Origin: Myxococcus virescens
GTDB taxonomy: Bacteria; Myxococcota; Myxococcia; Myxococcales; Myxococcaceae
DNA length: 64,000 bases
Assembly (NCBI RefSeq): GCF_900101905.1
Contig: NZ_FNAJ01000003.1
Span: 496,001-560,000, forward strand
Direction: 5' to 3'
The notes beneath the pieces are model-generated. The model saw only the letters and a program-made list of their open reading frames with translations. It was not told the DNA's origin and searched no databases. Of this stretch, positions 25,868 to 35,273 are shown piece by piece (positions within the stretch are counted from its first letter, which is position 1; every line of letters begins with the position of its first letter). The position numbers and the translations under genes were made by a program.

Positions 25868-26458
25868 CTACGGCTGCGCGAGCGCGCTGTCGATGGCCGC
25901 CTTCAGCTCGGCGCTGTCCGGCGTCACCGCGCTGGGGAAGCCGGCCTTCACCTGGCCGTCCTTGCCCACCACGTACTTGTGGAAATTCCACTTGGGCGCG
26001 GGGTGGTGCTGCGACAGGAACGCGTAGACGGGCGACTGGCCGTCCCCCTTCGTCTTCACCTTCTCGAACATGGGGAAGGTGACCTTGTAGCGGAGCTCAC
26101 AGAACTTCTTGATCTCCTCCGACGAGCCCGGCTCCTGGCCGCCAAAGTCGTTGGACGGGAAGCCCACCACCACCAGGCCCTTGTCCTTGTATTCCTGGTG
26201 GAGCTTCTCCAAGCCCGCGTACTGCGGCGTGTAGCCACATTCCGACGCGGTGTTCACCACCAGGACGACCTTGCCCTGGTAGCCGGACAGCTTCTCCGGC
26301 TTGCCATCGAGCCGGTTGGCGGAGAGGTGATGGAAGGACATGGGCTTCTTCTCGCTCGTGGGTTCGGACTTCGCGGGGGGAGGAGGCTTCGGCGCCGCGG
26401 CGAGCGCCGGGGTGAAAGCCAGCGCCGAGGCCAGGGTCAACAAGGGGAGGGTTTTCAT
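25868..26458 (-). CDS. Secreted glutathione peroxidase
   Basis: A 196-residue exported peroxidase that reduces hydroperoxides with thiol (glutathione or thioredoxin). A signal peptide (MKTLPLLTLASALAFTPALA) is followed by a Lys/Pro linker and the GPx domain. The peroxidatic Cys74 sits in VVNTASECGYTPQY. The second signature is GFPSNDFGGQEPG, and the tetrad Trp/Asn are in KWNFHKYVV. It is a Cys, not a selenocysteine, enzyme. Periplasmic targeting differs from the usual cytosolic BtuE-like form. The start is the ATG at 26458; a longer frame exists but lacks a leader. It lies 35 bases after the uvrA stop on the same strand, so it may be co-transcribed. Confidence 0.9.
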   Translation of the reverse strand: MKTLPLLTLASALAFTPALAAAPKPPPPAKSEPTSEKKPMSFHHLSANRLDGKPEKLSGYQGKVVLVVNTASECGYTPQYAGLEKLHQEYKDKGLVVVGFPSNDFGGQEPGSSEEIKKFCELRYKVTFPMFEKVKTKGDGQSPVYAFLSQHHPAPKWNFHKYVVGKDGQVKAGFPSAVTPDSAELKAAIDSALAQP

Positions 26459-26493
26459 GCCGCTCCCCAGGATGCCCCAGTCCCCCGCCCGTT

Positions 26494-29400
26494 TCACGCC
26501 CGCCGCGCCGCGGCACGCGAGCGTGTGTCCTCATCCGAAAAGAGCGACTTGAGCACCCGGCCGGTGGGCGTCTTCTGCTTCGCCACCTCGCGGGGCGTGC
26601 CCTCCGCGACGATGTGGCCTCCCGCCTCGCCCCCATCGGGCCCCAGCTCCACCACGTGGTCCGCGGCGCCAATCACGGACGGGTGGTGCTCGATGACCAC
26701 CAACGTGTCGCCGCGGTCCACCAGCCGGCCCATGAAGGTGATGAGCTTCTCCACGTCGCCCAGGTGCAGGCCGGTGGTGGGCTCGTCCAGCACGTACAGC
26801 GTGGGCTCGTGCCGGGCGGAGGCCGTCAGCTCGGCCGCCAGTTTCAAGCGCTGGGCCTCACCGCCGGACAGGGTGTTAGAACCCTGGCCGAGTTGGAGGT
26901 AGCCCACGCCCAGGTCGGCCAGGCACTCCAGCGGCGCGGCCACGCGGGGCAGCGCCTTGAAGACATCCTTGGCCTCGTCGGCGGACAGGCGCAGCACGTC
27001 GCCAATGGTGAGCCCGTGGTAGCGCACCTCCAGCGTGGCCGCGTCGAAGCGCGCGCCGTTGCAGGCCTCGCACGGCGTCACCACGTCCGGGAGGAAGGAC
27101 ATCTCATGGGAGATGGCGCCCTGCCCGTCGCACGCGGTGCACCGGCCGCCACTGGCCGAGTTGAAGGAGAAGCGCGTGGGCGTGAAGCCCTTGATTTTCG
27201 CCTCGGGCGTGGCCGCGAACACGCGGCGCAGCTCGTCCCAGATGCCCAGGAACGTCGCCGGCACCGAACGCGGCGTGCGGCCAATGGGTGACTGGTCCAC
27301 CGACAGCACGCGCTTCACCGCCTCCGCCCCGTGCAGCGAGGTGAAGGGGCCGGGCTTCGCCGTGACGCGGTCCAGCTTCTCGCGCAGCGCCGGGTACAGC
27401 ACCTGGCGAATCAGCGTGCTCTTCCCGGAGCCCGACACGCCGGACACCACGTTGAGCCGCCCCACCGGCAGCCGCAGGTCCACGCGCTTCAGGTTGTTGG
27501 CCCGCGCGCCCTTGAGCTCAATCCACTGCTTCGCCTCGCCCCGGCCCGAGGGAGGCCGCACCTGCGACTCCTTCAAGGCCCGCGCGGTGGGTGAATCACT
27601 CTCCAGCACCACGTCCGGCGGCCCCTCCGCCAGGATGTGCCCGCCACCCCGGCCGCCCGTGGGCCCCAGGTCCAGCAGGTGGTCCGCCGCGCGGATGGTG
27701 TCCGAGTCATGCTCCACCACCAGCACCGTGGAGCCCGTGGCCACCAGGGCGCGCAGGTTGTCCAGCAGCCGGTGCGTGTCGCGCGGGTGCAGACCGATGG
27801 TGGGCTCGTCCAGCACGTACATGGCGCCGGTGAGGCCCGCGCCCAGCTGCGCGGACAGGCGCAGCCGCTGCATCTCCCCGCCTGACAGCGTGGCCGCGTT
27901 GCGGTCCAGGGACAGGTAGCCCAGGCCCACGCGCTCCAGGAACTCCATGCGGCGCAGCAGCTCCTGACGGGACGGCTCGCCCAGGAGCGCCCGGTCCCCC
28001 TTGAACTTCCAGCCGCGCACCCGCGTCAGCGTGGACGCCACGGACTGCTGCACCACCTCATGGTAGCGCGCGCCCTCCAGCCGCACGCCCCGGGGGACGG
28101 GGGCCAGCCGGCTGCCACCGCACGTGCGGCACGGCGCGACTTCGCCCTCGGCCATCGCCTCGGCGCCGCCCTGGATGCCGGTGCCCTCGCACGACTCGCA
28201 GCGCCCCTGCTTCGTGTTGAAGGAGAACCAGCGCGGATCCAGCTCCGGCACGGCGGTGCCACACTTGGGACAGGTGCGCTCGGTGGACAGCAGCGTCTCG
28301 CCCTTGCCGGCGTCCACCTTCACCGCGCCCTGGCCCCAGCCCAGCGCCTTCTCGAAGACGTCGCGGTCCAGCTTCGACAGCTTGCCCTCGTACATGACGA
28401 GGTCGATGTCGTGCTCACGCGTCTTCGCCAGGCGCGGCGGGTCATCCGTGGACGCGAGCTTCCCGTCGACGACGGCCCGCGAGATTCCCGCGCGCGCCGC
28501 CGCCGCGAAGATGTCCAGGTAGGTGCCCTTGCGCGAGCGCACCGCGGGTGCCAGCAACGTGCCTTCGCCCTTCATCGCCGTGAGCTGCGCGAAGAGCACG
28601 TCCGGCGACAGGGAGGTGATGGGCGAGTCGTCATTCGGGCAGTGCGGCTCGCCCAGCTTGGCGAACAGCAGGCGCAGGTAGTGGGCCACCTCGGTGACGG
28701 TGGCCACGGTGCTGGTGGCTCCCGCTCGCGAGGTCCGCTGCTCCAGCGCCACCGACGGCGGCAGCGAGCTGATGCGCTCCACATCCGGACGCGGCATGGA
28801 GGGCAGGAACTGCCGCGCGTAGGGGCTCAGCGTCTCCAGGAAGCGGCGCTGGCCTTCCGCGAACACCACGTCGAAGACGAGCGAGCTCTTGCCCGAGCCG
28901 CTCGGCCCGGTGACGACGGTCATCTTCCCCAGCGGGATGCGGCACGACACGTCGTGGAGGTTGTGCTCGCGCGCGTGCTCCACCTCGATGGCGGGGACCT
29001 CACCCTTGCCCGGCTTGCGCAGCTTCACCGCGCGGCCCAGCGGCTTGCGCTCGCCCCGCAGTGCCTGGGCGGTGGCGCCCTTGCCGCGAGCCACGTCCTC
29101 CGGCGTCCCTTCCGCCACCAGCCGGCCACCGTCACGGCCGCCCACCGGGCCCAGGTCGATGACCCAGTCCGAGGCCTTCATCACCGCCACGTCGTGGTCC
29201 ACCACCAGCACGCTCGCGCCGAAGTCCACGAGCGCATTCAGCGCGGTGATGACGTGGCGCACGTCCTCCGCGTGCAGGCCAGCGCTGGGCTCGTCGATGA
29301 GGAACAGCGTCCCCTGCGCCTCACTTGCCAGCGCTCGCGCCAGCTTCAAACGCTGCGCTTCGCCCCCGGACAGCGTGGACAACGGCTGCCCCAGCGGCAG

Positions 29401-31797
29401 GTAGCCCAGCCCCAGCCGCGCCACCGGCCCCAGCGTGCGCTTCAGCGCCGCGTCGCCGCCGAAGTGCTGGAGCACCTCGTCCACCGTCATCTCCAGCACC
29501 TGGGCCACGCTGAAGCCCTGGTGGCGGACGGCCAGCACCTCTTCCTTGAAGCGCCGGCCGCGGCACACCGCGCACAGCAGCGCCACGTCGGCGAGGAACT
29601 GCATCTCCACCGTCTCGTAGCCCTCGCCCGAGCAGGCCTCGCAGCGGCCCTTGTCGACGTTGAAGGAGAAGTGCGCCGCCGTGAGGCCGCGCACCTCCGC
29701 GTCGGGCTCGGAGGCGAAGCGCTCGCGCAGCCGGTCCCACGCCTTGGTGTACGTGGCCGCGTTGCCGCGCGAGGTGCGCCCCAGCGGGGACTGGTCCACC
29801 AGGGTGATGGCCTTCACCGCATCCATGCCCTCCACCGCGTCCACCGCGCCGGGCGCCTCCACGTCCTTCACGCCCAGCCGCCGCGCCAGGTGCCGGTACA
29901 GCACCTCGTCCATCAACGTGCTCTTCCCCGAGCCGCTGGGCCCCGTCACCGCGCACAGCACGCCCAGGGGCACCTCCACCGTGAGGTCCTTCAGGTTGTG
30001 CTCGCGGGCCCCCCGAATCACCAACGCCCCGGTGCGCGTGCGCGGCGTCCGCGGCACCTCGTCCACGCCGGCCAGCAGCCGCCCCGTGGGCAGGTCCTGC
30101 TTCTTCGCCAGCGCCTCCGGCGTGCCATCGAATACCAGCCGCCCGCCCTGCTTCCCGGCCCCGGGCCCCAGCTCCAGCACGCGGTGCGCCGAGCGGATGA
30201 CCAGCGGGTCATGCTCGATGACGAGCGCGATGTTGCCCCGCTCCGCCAGCTCCGCGATGGCCTCCGTCAGCGGCGGCACGTCGCCCGGGTGCAGGCCCAC
30301 GGTGGGCTCATCCAGCACGAAGAGCGCGCCGGTGAGGGACGTGCCCAGCGCGGCCGTCAGGGACACGCGCTGCGCCTCGCCGCCCGACAGCGTGCGCGCG
30401 GGGCGGTCCAGCGTGAGGTAGCCCAGGCCCACCCGCTGGAGGTAGCGCAGGCGGCCGGCCAGCTCACGCCGCGCCAGCTCCCCCTGCCCCGTGGTGGTGC
30501 GCAGCGCGTCCAGCCGCGCCAGCGCATCCGTCAGCTCCAGGTGGTGCCACGACGGCAAATCCAGCCCGCCCACGCGGTACGCACGCGCCTGGGCGTTGAG
30601 GCGTCCGCCGCCGCAGCTCTCACACAACGTGTAGGCGCGATAGCGCGCCAGCAGCACGCGCACGTGCATCTTGTACGTGCGGCCCTCCATCCACCGGAAC
30701 CACGCGCGCACGCCCGGATAGGCGCGGCCCTCGTCGTAGTCGCCCTCGCCCTCCAGCACCGACTCGCGCTGCTCGGGCGTCAGCAGGCCCCAGGGCTTGT
30801 CCCACGGAATCCCCCGCGCCTTGCACCAGCGCTGGAGCATGCCGCGCTCCCACGTGGTGGACTGGCCGGACCAGGGGCGGATGGCCCCCTGCGACAGGCT
30901 CAGCTCGGGGTTGGGAATCACCTTGCCCCAGTCGATGCCAATGGTGCGGCCGAACCCACGGCACGCGGCGCACGCGCCCACCGGCGACTGGTAGCTGAAG
31001 AGACCGGGCCGCGCGGCCTCGAACTCCCGCGCGCACTTGGGGCACACCAGCCCGCGCCGCAGCCGCTGGGGCACGCTCTGCCCCGGGACGAAGAGGTGCG
31101 CCTCGCCGTCCGCGCGGTTCCACGCGTCCTCCAGGGCCTGCGTCACGCGCGACAGCTGCGCGTTCGTCAGCTTCACGCGGTCCACCACCACGCGCGCGAT
31201 TCCAGCCGGGTCGGTCGCCTCGGCGGGACGGAGCGACTCCAGCTCCTTCACCTCGCCCTGCACCATCAGCCGGTGGTAGCCGTCCTTCAGCAGCCGGGCC
31301 CGCGCGTCCAGGAATGCCGCCGTGTCGGGGATGCGCAGCGGGAAGGTGAGGATGGCCTGCGCGTCCGGGTGCTCGCGTATGGCCGCGGCCGCCGCCACGC
31401 GCGCGTCCGTCCGCACCGCCTCCACGCCGCAGGTGCCGCAGACGGGCACGGCTTCGCGAGTGAAGAGCGCGGACAGGTACGGCTCCACGTCCGCCAGCGT
31501 GGCCACCGTGGAGCGCGAGCTCTTCACGGGCGCGCGCCGGTCCACGGCCACGCCCGCGGCCACGGGCTCCAGGGCATCCATGGGCGGCCGCTCCAGCCGC
31601 TCGAGGAACTGCCGGGCGTACGGGCTGAAGCTCTCCACGAAGCGCCGCTGCCCCTCGGCATACAGGGTGTCGAGCGCCAAGCTCGACTTCCCGGCGCCGG
31701 AGACGCCAGTGACGCAGACGAACTCCCCTTCCGAGAGGTCGACCGACAGGTCCTTCAGGTTGTGCGTGCGCGCGCCAACGAGGTGAGTCTTGTGCAT
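26494..31797 (-). CDS. uvrA: Tandem-duplicated excinuclease ABC subunit UvrA
   Basis: A 1767-residue protein with two complete UvrA units head to tail (about 1-930 and 937-1767), against about 940 residues for a normal UvrA. Four Walker A motifs are seen: GVSGAGKSS (31-39), GPSGSGKST (about 617), GPSGSGKSS (about 957) and GVSGSGKST (about 1449). Four LSGGE signatures match them. Each unit keeps zinc-finger cysteines (for example CPKCAREF with [18 protein letters not shown] with [17 protein letters not shown] with [17 protein letters not shown] with CEACNGARF). It should recognise DNA lesions for nucleotide excision repair with UvrB, a covalent version of the UvrA dimer. The ATG at 31797 opens [16 protein letters not shown]; an earlier TTG is possible. 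Confidence 0.92.
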   Translation of the reverse strand: MHKTHLVGARTHNLKDLSVDLSEGEFVCVTGVSGAGKSSLALDTLYAEGQRRFVESFSPYARQFLERLERPPMDALEPVAAGVAVDRRAPVKSSRSTVATLADVEPYLSALFTREAVPVCGTCGVEAVRTDARVAAAAAIREHPDAQAILTFPLRIPDTAAFLDARARLLKDGYHRLMVQGEVKELESLRPAEATDPAGIARVVVDRVKLTNAQLSRVTQALEDAWNRADGEAHLFVPGQSVPQRLRRGLVCPKCAREFEAARPGLFSYQSPVGACAACRGFGRTIGIDWGKVIPNPELSLSQGAIRPWSGQSTTWERGMLQRWCKARGIPWDKPWGLLTPEQRESVLEGEGDYDEGRAYPGVRAWFRWMEGRTYKMHVRVLLARYRAYTLCESCGGGRLNAQARAYRVGGLDLPSWHHLELTDALARLDALRTTTGQGELARRELAGRLRYLQRVGLGYLTLDRPARTLSGGEAQRVSLTAALGTSLTGALFVLDEPTVGLHPGDVPPLTEAIAELAERGNIALVIEHDPLVIRSAHRVLELGPGAGKQGGRLVFDGTPEALAKKQDLPTGRLLAGVDEVPRTPRTRTGALVIRGAREHNLKDLTVEVPLGVLCAVTGPSGSGKSTLMDEVLYRHLARRLGVKDVEAPGAVDAVEGMDAVKAITLVDQSPLGRTSRGNAATYTKAWDRLRERFASEPDAEVRGLTAAHFSFNVDKGRCEACSGEGYETVEMQFLADVALLCAVCRGRRFKEEVLAVRHQGFSVAQVLEMTVDEVLQHFGGDAALKRTLGPVARLGLGYLPLGQPLSTLSGGEAQRLKLARALASEAQGTLFLIDEPSAGLHAEDVRHVITALNALVDFGASVLVVDHDVAVMKASDWVIDLGPVGGRDGGRLVAEGTPEDVARGKGATAQALRGERKPLGRAVKLRKPGKGEVPAIEVEHAREHNLHDVSCRIPLGKMTVVTGPSGSGKSSLVFDVVFAEGQRRFLETLSPYARQFLPSMPRPDVERISSLPPSVALEQRTSRAGATSTVATVTEVAHYLRLLFAKLGEPHCPNDDSPITSLSPDVLFAQLTAMKGEGTLLAPAVRSRKGTYLDIFAAAARAGISRAVVDGKLASTDDPPRLAKTREHDIDLVMYEGKLSKLDRDVFEKALGWGQGAVKVDAGKGETLLSTERTCPKCGTAVPELDPRWFSFNTKQGRCESCEGTGIQGGAEAMAEGEVAPCRTCGGSRLAPVPRGVRLEGARYHEVVQQSVASTLTRVRGWKFKGDRALLGEPSRQELLRRMEFLERVGLGYLSLDRNAATLSGGEMQRLRLSAQLGAGLTGAMYVLDEPTIGLHPRDTHRLLDNLRALVATGSTVLVVEHDSDTIRAADHLLDLGPTGGRGGGHILAEGPPDVVLESDSPTARALKESQVRPPSGRGEAKQWIELKGARANNLKRVDLRLPVGRLNVVSGVSGSGKSTLIRQVLYPALREKLDRVTAKPGPFTSLHGAEAVKRVLSVDQSPIGRTPRSVPATFLGIWDELRRVFAATPEAKIKGFTPTRFSFNSASGGRCTACDGQGAISHEMSFLPDVVTPCEACNGARFDAATLEVRYHGLTIGDVLRLSADEAKDVFKALPRVAAPLECLADLGVGYLQLGQGSNTLSGGEAQRLKLAAELTASARHEPTLYVLDEPTTGLHLGDVEKLITFMGRLVDRGDTLVVIEHHPSVIGAADHVVELGPDGGEAGGHIVAEGTPREVAKQKTPTGRVLKSLFSDEDTRSRAAARRA

Positions 31798-31914
31798 ACG
31801 GGTGGCAGGTTTAACGACTGGACACTTCGCCGCCAATCACAACTGAGGGAGCACCTGTGGGAACTCGCCTCCCTGGCTGGCGATGAGGCGGACACCCGGA
31901 GCCCGGAGGCCCGC

Positions 31915-32505
31915 TCAGGCGCCCGTCCAGCGCACCCGCAGGGCGTACCCCGCGGCCTGCCGCTCCAGCACCTCCACCTGGGGCAACACCTTGGTGCGAA
32001 GCAGGACGCCCTCCACCACGCCGGCGACGAAGTCCGGCAGCGGGTCCGGGTCCACGACGCGGATGCGCCATTCCCCCGCCTGCACCGGCTCCAGCAGCAT
32101 CTTCATGTCCTCGCGCCCCGCCCGCAGATACGTGGGCAGTCGCGTCAGACACCGCTCCGTCCCCAACAGGGGCGCGGCGGTGGCGAAGATGCGACCCACC
32201 AGCGTCTGGGCGAACCCCTCCACATAGCGGTGCCCCAGGACGCGGTTGGCCGCCTCGGGCGGCTGCCCCACGCAGACATGGCGACGGGCCACCCCCAGCG
32301 CCGCCCGCCACACCGCCAGCGGGTAGTACTCCTGCGACGCCTCCATGTCGTAGCCAATGTCTCGCAAGGACTGGGCGAAGGGGCCCGTGGGCTTCAACGC
32401 ATGGACAAAGAGCCCTTCGAAGTTCCGCCGAGGCACCTGCACCGGCAACGGTGGTGGCTTCTGCGGCTCGGTGGCCGTCTTGTCGTCAAAGCCCCGCCGT
32501 TCCAT
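31915..32505 (-). CDS. DUF2378 (TIGR02265)-like protein
   Basis: A 196-residue cytosolic protein resembling the myxobacterial paralogous family DUF2378. After a polar Pro/Lys-rich N-terminus it has FEGLFVHALKPTGPFAQSLR, DIGYDMEASQEYYPLAVWRA, LGHRYVEGFAQTLVGRIFA, and LLGTERCLTRLPTYLRAG. The core pattern, a helix followed by G-D-x-YP...W, then LGHR..EGF..T..GR, then LLG.ER, matches the family as I know it. Function is unknown; paralogues occur near signalling genes. The ATG at 32505 has GGGGGAA just upstream, and a GTG at 32532 is possible. It is divergent from the hybrid histidine kinase gene. Confidence 0.72.
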   Translation of the reverse strand: MERRGFDDKTATEPQKPPPLPVQVPRRNFEGLFVHALKPTGPFAQSLRDIGYDMEASQEYYPLAVWRAALGVARRHVCVGQPPEAANRVLGHRYVEGFAQTLVGRIFATAAPLLGTERCLTRLPTYLRAGREDMKMLLEPVQAGEWRIRVVDPDPLPDFVAGVVEGVLLRTKVLPQVEVLERQAAGYALRVRWTGA

Positions 32506-32658
32506 GAGTTCCCCCTGTCTCCACCGGTCCACCCCGGTCCTGAAGCCAGTGTATCAGCCCGGGCGCTTCGTCACCTGCACGCCACACCGGCACGGCACCC
32601 CGCTTTTACAACAGCAGACGTCGTGTAACGATGAGCGTTCGTCATCAAGAGGTGTCCC

Positions 32659-34950
32659 ATGCGGGTCCTGATTGTCACCCAGGGGGGAGGGGCGGACCTG
32701 GCGCCAGTCGAGTCCTGGTTGCGTGAGCAGGGACACACGGTGGTCACCGTGACGCGCGAGGCGGCGGTGCCCGCAGCGTGGCGCAGCGGAACGTGCACGC
32801 TGGTGATGGTGGATGCCCGGACGGACCCCTCCCGCGTCCCGCTGGTGCGCGCGCTGCGCAGCCTGCCCGGCGGTGAGGAATCCGTGTTGCTGCTCCTGGG
32901 CCACCGGGGCGCGCTGGGCGGACTGCGGCCCGTCCTGGAAGCCGGCGCCGATGATTTGCTCGCGTGGCCCGTGGACGAGGAGGAACTGGCGCTGCGGGTG
33001 GAGCTGGCCCACCGCCGCTTCGTCCGGCGCGAGGGCCGCAAGGGCCTGCCCTTCGGAGATGACCTGAAGGAGACGCTGCTGGCCGTCAGCCCCGTGCCCA
33101 CGGCCATCACCACCATCACCGAGGGGCGCGTGGTGGCGGCCAACGAAGCCTACTTCGAACTCTTCGGCTACACGCGCGAGGAGGTCATCGGGCGCACCAC
33201 GATGGAGCTGGCGCTGTGGCAGGCGCCCCTGAACCGCTCGCAAATCGTGGACACGCTGCGGCGCCACGGCACGGTGCGCGGCGTGGACGCGCAGTACCGC
33301 ACCCGCGAGGGCGAGCTGCGGCACACGCTGCTCTTCATGGGCCTGGTGCCCTATGGCGGCACGCCCCACGTCATCTCCTTCTTCCCGGACATCACCCCGC
33401 TCAAGCGCGCCGAGGAGAGCCTGCGCCGCTCGGAGGTGAGCTTCCGCACCCTCATCGGCAGCCTGCCGGACCTGGTGGCCGTCTTCGACACCGACGCGCG
33501 CGTGCGCTACGCCAACCTCAAGGTCGCCACGGCCCTGGGCTACGAGAGCGTGAACGAGCTGCTGGGCAAGCACTTCTCCGACATCATCCCGACGGAGGAC
33601 TTCGCCAGCGCCAACGCGCGCATGCACGAAACCATCCGCACCGGCCGCGCGGCGCTCCAGGAGCGGCGGCTGGTCAAACGCGACGGCAGCGTGCTCCACG
33701 TGGAGTCCACCACCTTTCCCCTGCCCTTCGACGGCGAGGACTCCATCGTCTCCGTCTCCCATGACTTGACGGAGCGCTACCAGATGCAGGCGCGGCTGAT
33801 GCTCGCGCAGCGCATGGCCTCCGTCGGCACACTGGCCGCGGGCGTGGCGCACGAAATCAACAACCCCCTGGCCTACCTCACCGCCAACCTGGCCTTCGCG
33901 CGCGAGGAGCTCACCGGCGTGCTGCCCACCGGCACCCGGAACATGGAGCCCCGGCTGGCGGAGGCGGTGGCCAGCGCCCAGGCCGCGCTCGCCGAGGCGC
34001 AGCAGGGCGCCGACCGGGTGCGAAGCATCGTCCGGGACTTGAAGACGTTCAGCCGGGTGGACTCAGCGGAGAGCGAGGAAGTGGACGTCCGGCAGGTGCT
34101 GGAGTCCACGCTGAACCTGGCCACCACGGAGATTCGTCACCGCGCCCGCCTGGTGAAGCAGCTCGACGCGGTCCCCACCGTGGTCGGCAACGAGTCACGG
34201 CTGGGACAGGTGTTCCTCAACCTGCTGGTGAACGCCGCCCAGGCCATTCCCTCCGGGACGCCGGAGCGCCATGAAATCCGCGTCGTCACCCGCCTTTCGG
34301 GCAACGGCCTCGTCTGCGTGGAGGTGTCGGACACGGGCGCCGGTATCGCCAAGGAACACCTGCCGCGCCTGTTCGACCCCTTCTTCACCACCAAGGAGCC
34401 CGGGGTGGGCACCGGACTGGGCCTGTCCATCTGCCACAGCCTGGTGACGGCCCTGGGTGGCGAAATCCATGCGACGAGCGAGCCGGGCAAGGGCTCCACC
34501 TTCCAGGTGCTCCTGACCCCCTCCCAGCGGCTCGGGACGGAGCGCCCACCGCCCGCTCCTCCGCCCGCCCCCACGGAGAAGCGGGGCAGCGTGCTGGTGG
34601 TGGACGACGAGCCGCTCGTCTGCACGGCCCTGGGGCGTACGCTGCGTCCACACCACGACGTCACCCTCTTCACCCGGGCCCAGGAGGCCTTGGAGCGCAT
34701 CGAGGCCGGCGAGCGCTTCGACGTCGTCTTCTGCGACCTGATGATGCCGGGCATGAGCGGGATGGACTTCTACTCCGCCCTCCAGGCCCGCCACCCCGAG
34801 CAGGCCCAGCGGGTCATCTTCCTCACCGGCGGCGCGGTGACGCCTCAGGCCCGCGCCTTCCTGGAGTCGGTGCCAAGCCCCCATCTGGAAAAACCGTTCG
34901 CTGGCAGGGAACTCCTCTCCCTGATCCAGGAACGGCTCGCGCACGCATAG
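32659..34950 (+). CDS. Hybrid sensor histidine kinase with N-terminal receiver-like domain
   Basis: A 763-residue cytosolic kinase. Order: receiver-like fold (1-125, with the phospho-Asp-like VD but the N-terminal acidic pair replaced by TQGGG), PAS (about 133-255), PAS (262-375), HisKA with His398 in GVAHEINNPLAYL, HATPase (N box NLLVNAAQAI, G1 DTGAGI, GVGTGLGLSI), and a C-terminal receiver with Asp693 in CDLMMPGMSG. There is no membrane segment, so the PAS domains probably bind an internal signal. The ATG follows AAGAGG. No output regulator is adjacent, so phosphate may pass to a remote protein. It is divergent from the DUF2378 gene across about 150 bases. Confidence 0.9.
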   Translation: MRVLIVTQGGGADLAPVESWLREQGHTVVTVTREAAVPAAWRSGTCTLVMVDARTDPSRVPLVRALRSLPGGEESVLLLLGHRGALGGLRPVLEAGADDLLAWPVDEEELALRVELAHRRFVRREGRKGLPFGDDLKETLLAVSPVPTAITTITEGRVVAANEAYFELFGYTREEVIGRTTMELALWQAPLNRSQIVDTLRRHGTVRGVDAQYRTREGELRHTLLFMGLVPYGGTPHVISFFPDITPLKRAEESLRRSEVSFRTLIGSLPDLVAVFDTDARVRYANLKVATALGYESVNELLGKHFSDIIPTEDFASANARMHETIRTGRAALQERRLVKRDGSVLHVESTTFPLPFDGEDSIVSVSHDLTERYQMQARLMLAQRMASVGTLAAGVAHEINNPLAYLTANLAFAREELTGVLPTGTRNMEPRLAEAVASAQAALAEAQQGADRVRSIVRDLKTFSRVDSAESEEVDVRQVLESTLNLATTEIRHRARLVKQLDAVPTVVGNESRLGQVFLNLLVNAAQAIPSGTPERHEIRVVTRLSGNGLVCVEVSDTGAGIAKEHLPRLFDPFFTTKEPGVGTGLGLSICHSLVTALGGEIHATSEPGKGSTFQVLLTPSQRLGTERPPPAPPPAPTEKRGSVLVVDDEPLVCTALGRTLRPHHDVTLFTRAQEALERIEAGERFDVVFCDLMMPGMSGMDFYSALQARHPEQAQRVIFLTGGAVTPQARAFLESVPSPHLEKPFAGRELLSLIQERLAHA

Positions 34951-35273
34951 CGAATTGTCAGCCTGTGGAAGATTTGGACAGGCCCCCCCACCCCCTGCCC
35001 CTATCCTCCCCACCGCCCCCGACCGCAGGGCAGGGAACCGTCCACAGGAGGCATGCGCAGAGTGTGCTTTCCGTGACTTTCCAGTCACACGCCGCGCCCA
35101 ACCCACTGGAATCCCAGCGTTTTTATGACGGCGGATTCGAGCGTGCGGGGCTGGTACGCGGGTTGCTGAGGCACTGACGCGCCGCACCGCGAGTCCACGC
35201 GGAGCGTGCGGTCGGGCGAGGTCCGGGACACCGGAGCCGTTCGGCGAAACCTCTCCTTCGGAGGCGCTCGGAC
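34951..35273. other. Non-coding gap before opgG (323 bases)
   Basis: This is the longest gene-free stretch. It holds a weak inverted repeat GCCTGT/ACAGGC (34961-34983) just after the kinase stop. A pyrimidine-rich run (34982-35029) comes next, then a TTTTTATGA stretch, the sigma-54 promoter match at 35152-35167, and a 5' leader of about 95 bases before the opgG GTG. I see no convincing small gene here. Confidence 0.6.
35152..35167 (+). promoter_or_regulatory. Sigma-54 (RpoN) promoter of the opg operon
   Basis: TGGTACGCGGGTTGCT matches the -24/-12 consensus TGGCACG-N4-TTGCW with one mismatch (T for C). The GG (35153-35154) and GC (35165-35166) doublets are exactly 10 bases apart. Transcription would start near 35178, leaving a leader of about 95 bases to the opgG GTG. 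Activation would need an enhancer-binding protein, none of which is encoded in this window. Confidence 0.7.

Noticed and set aside
28060-32628. A 1522-codon open frame on the + strand opposite uvrA
   Set aside because: It is antisense to a clear four-ATPase UvrA; composition is His/Arg/Gln/Val-rich with no domain, as expected from a GC-rich shadow frame.
34951-35273. Small genes in the gap before opgG
   Set aside because: Available frames are short, lack ribosome binding sites and carry no recognisable feature.
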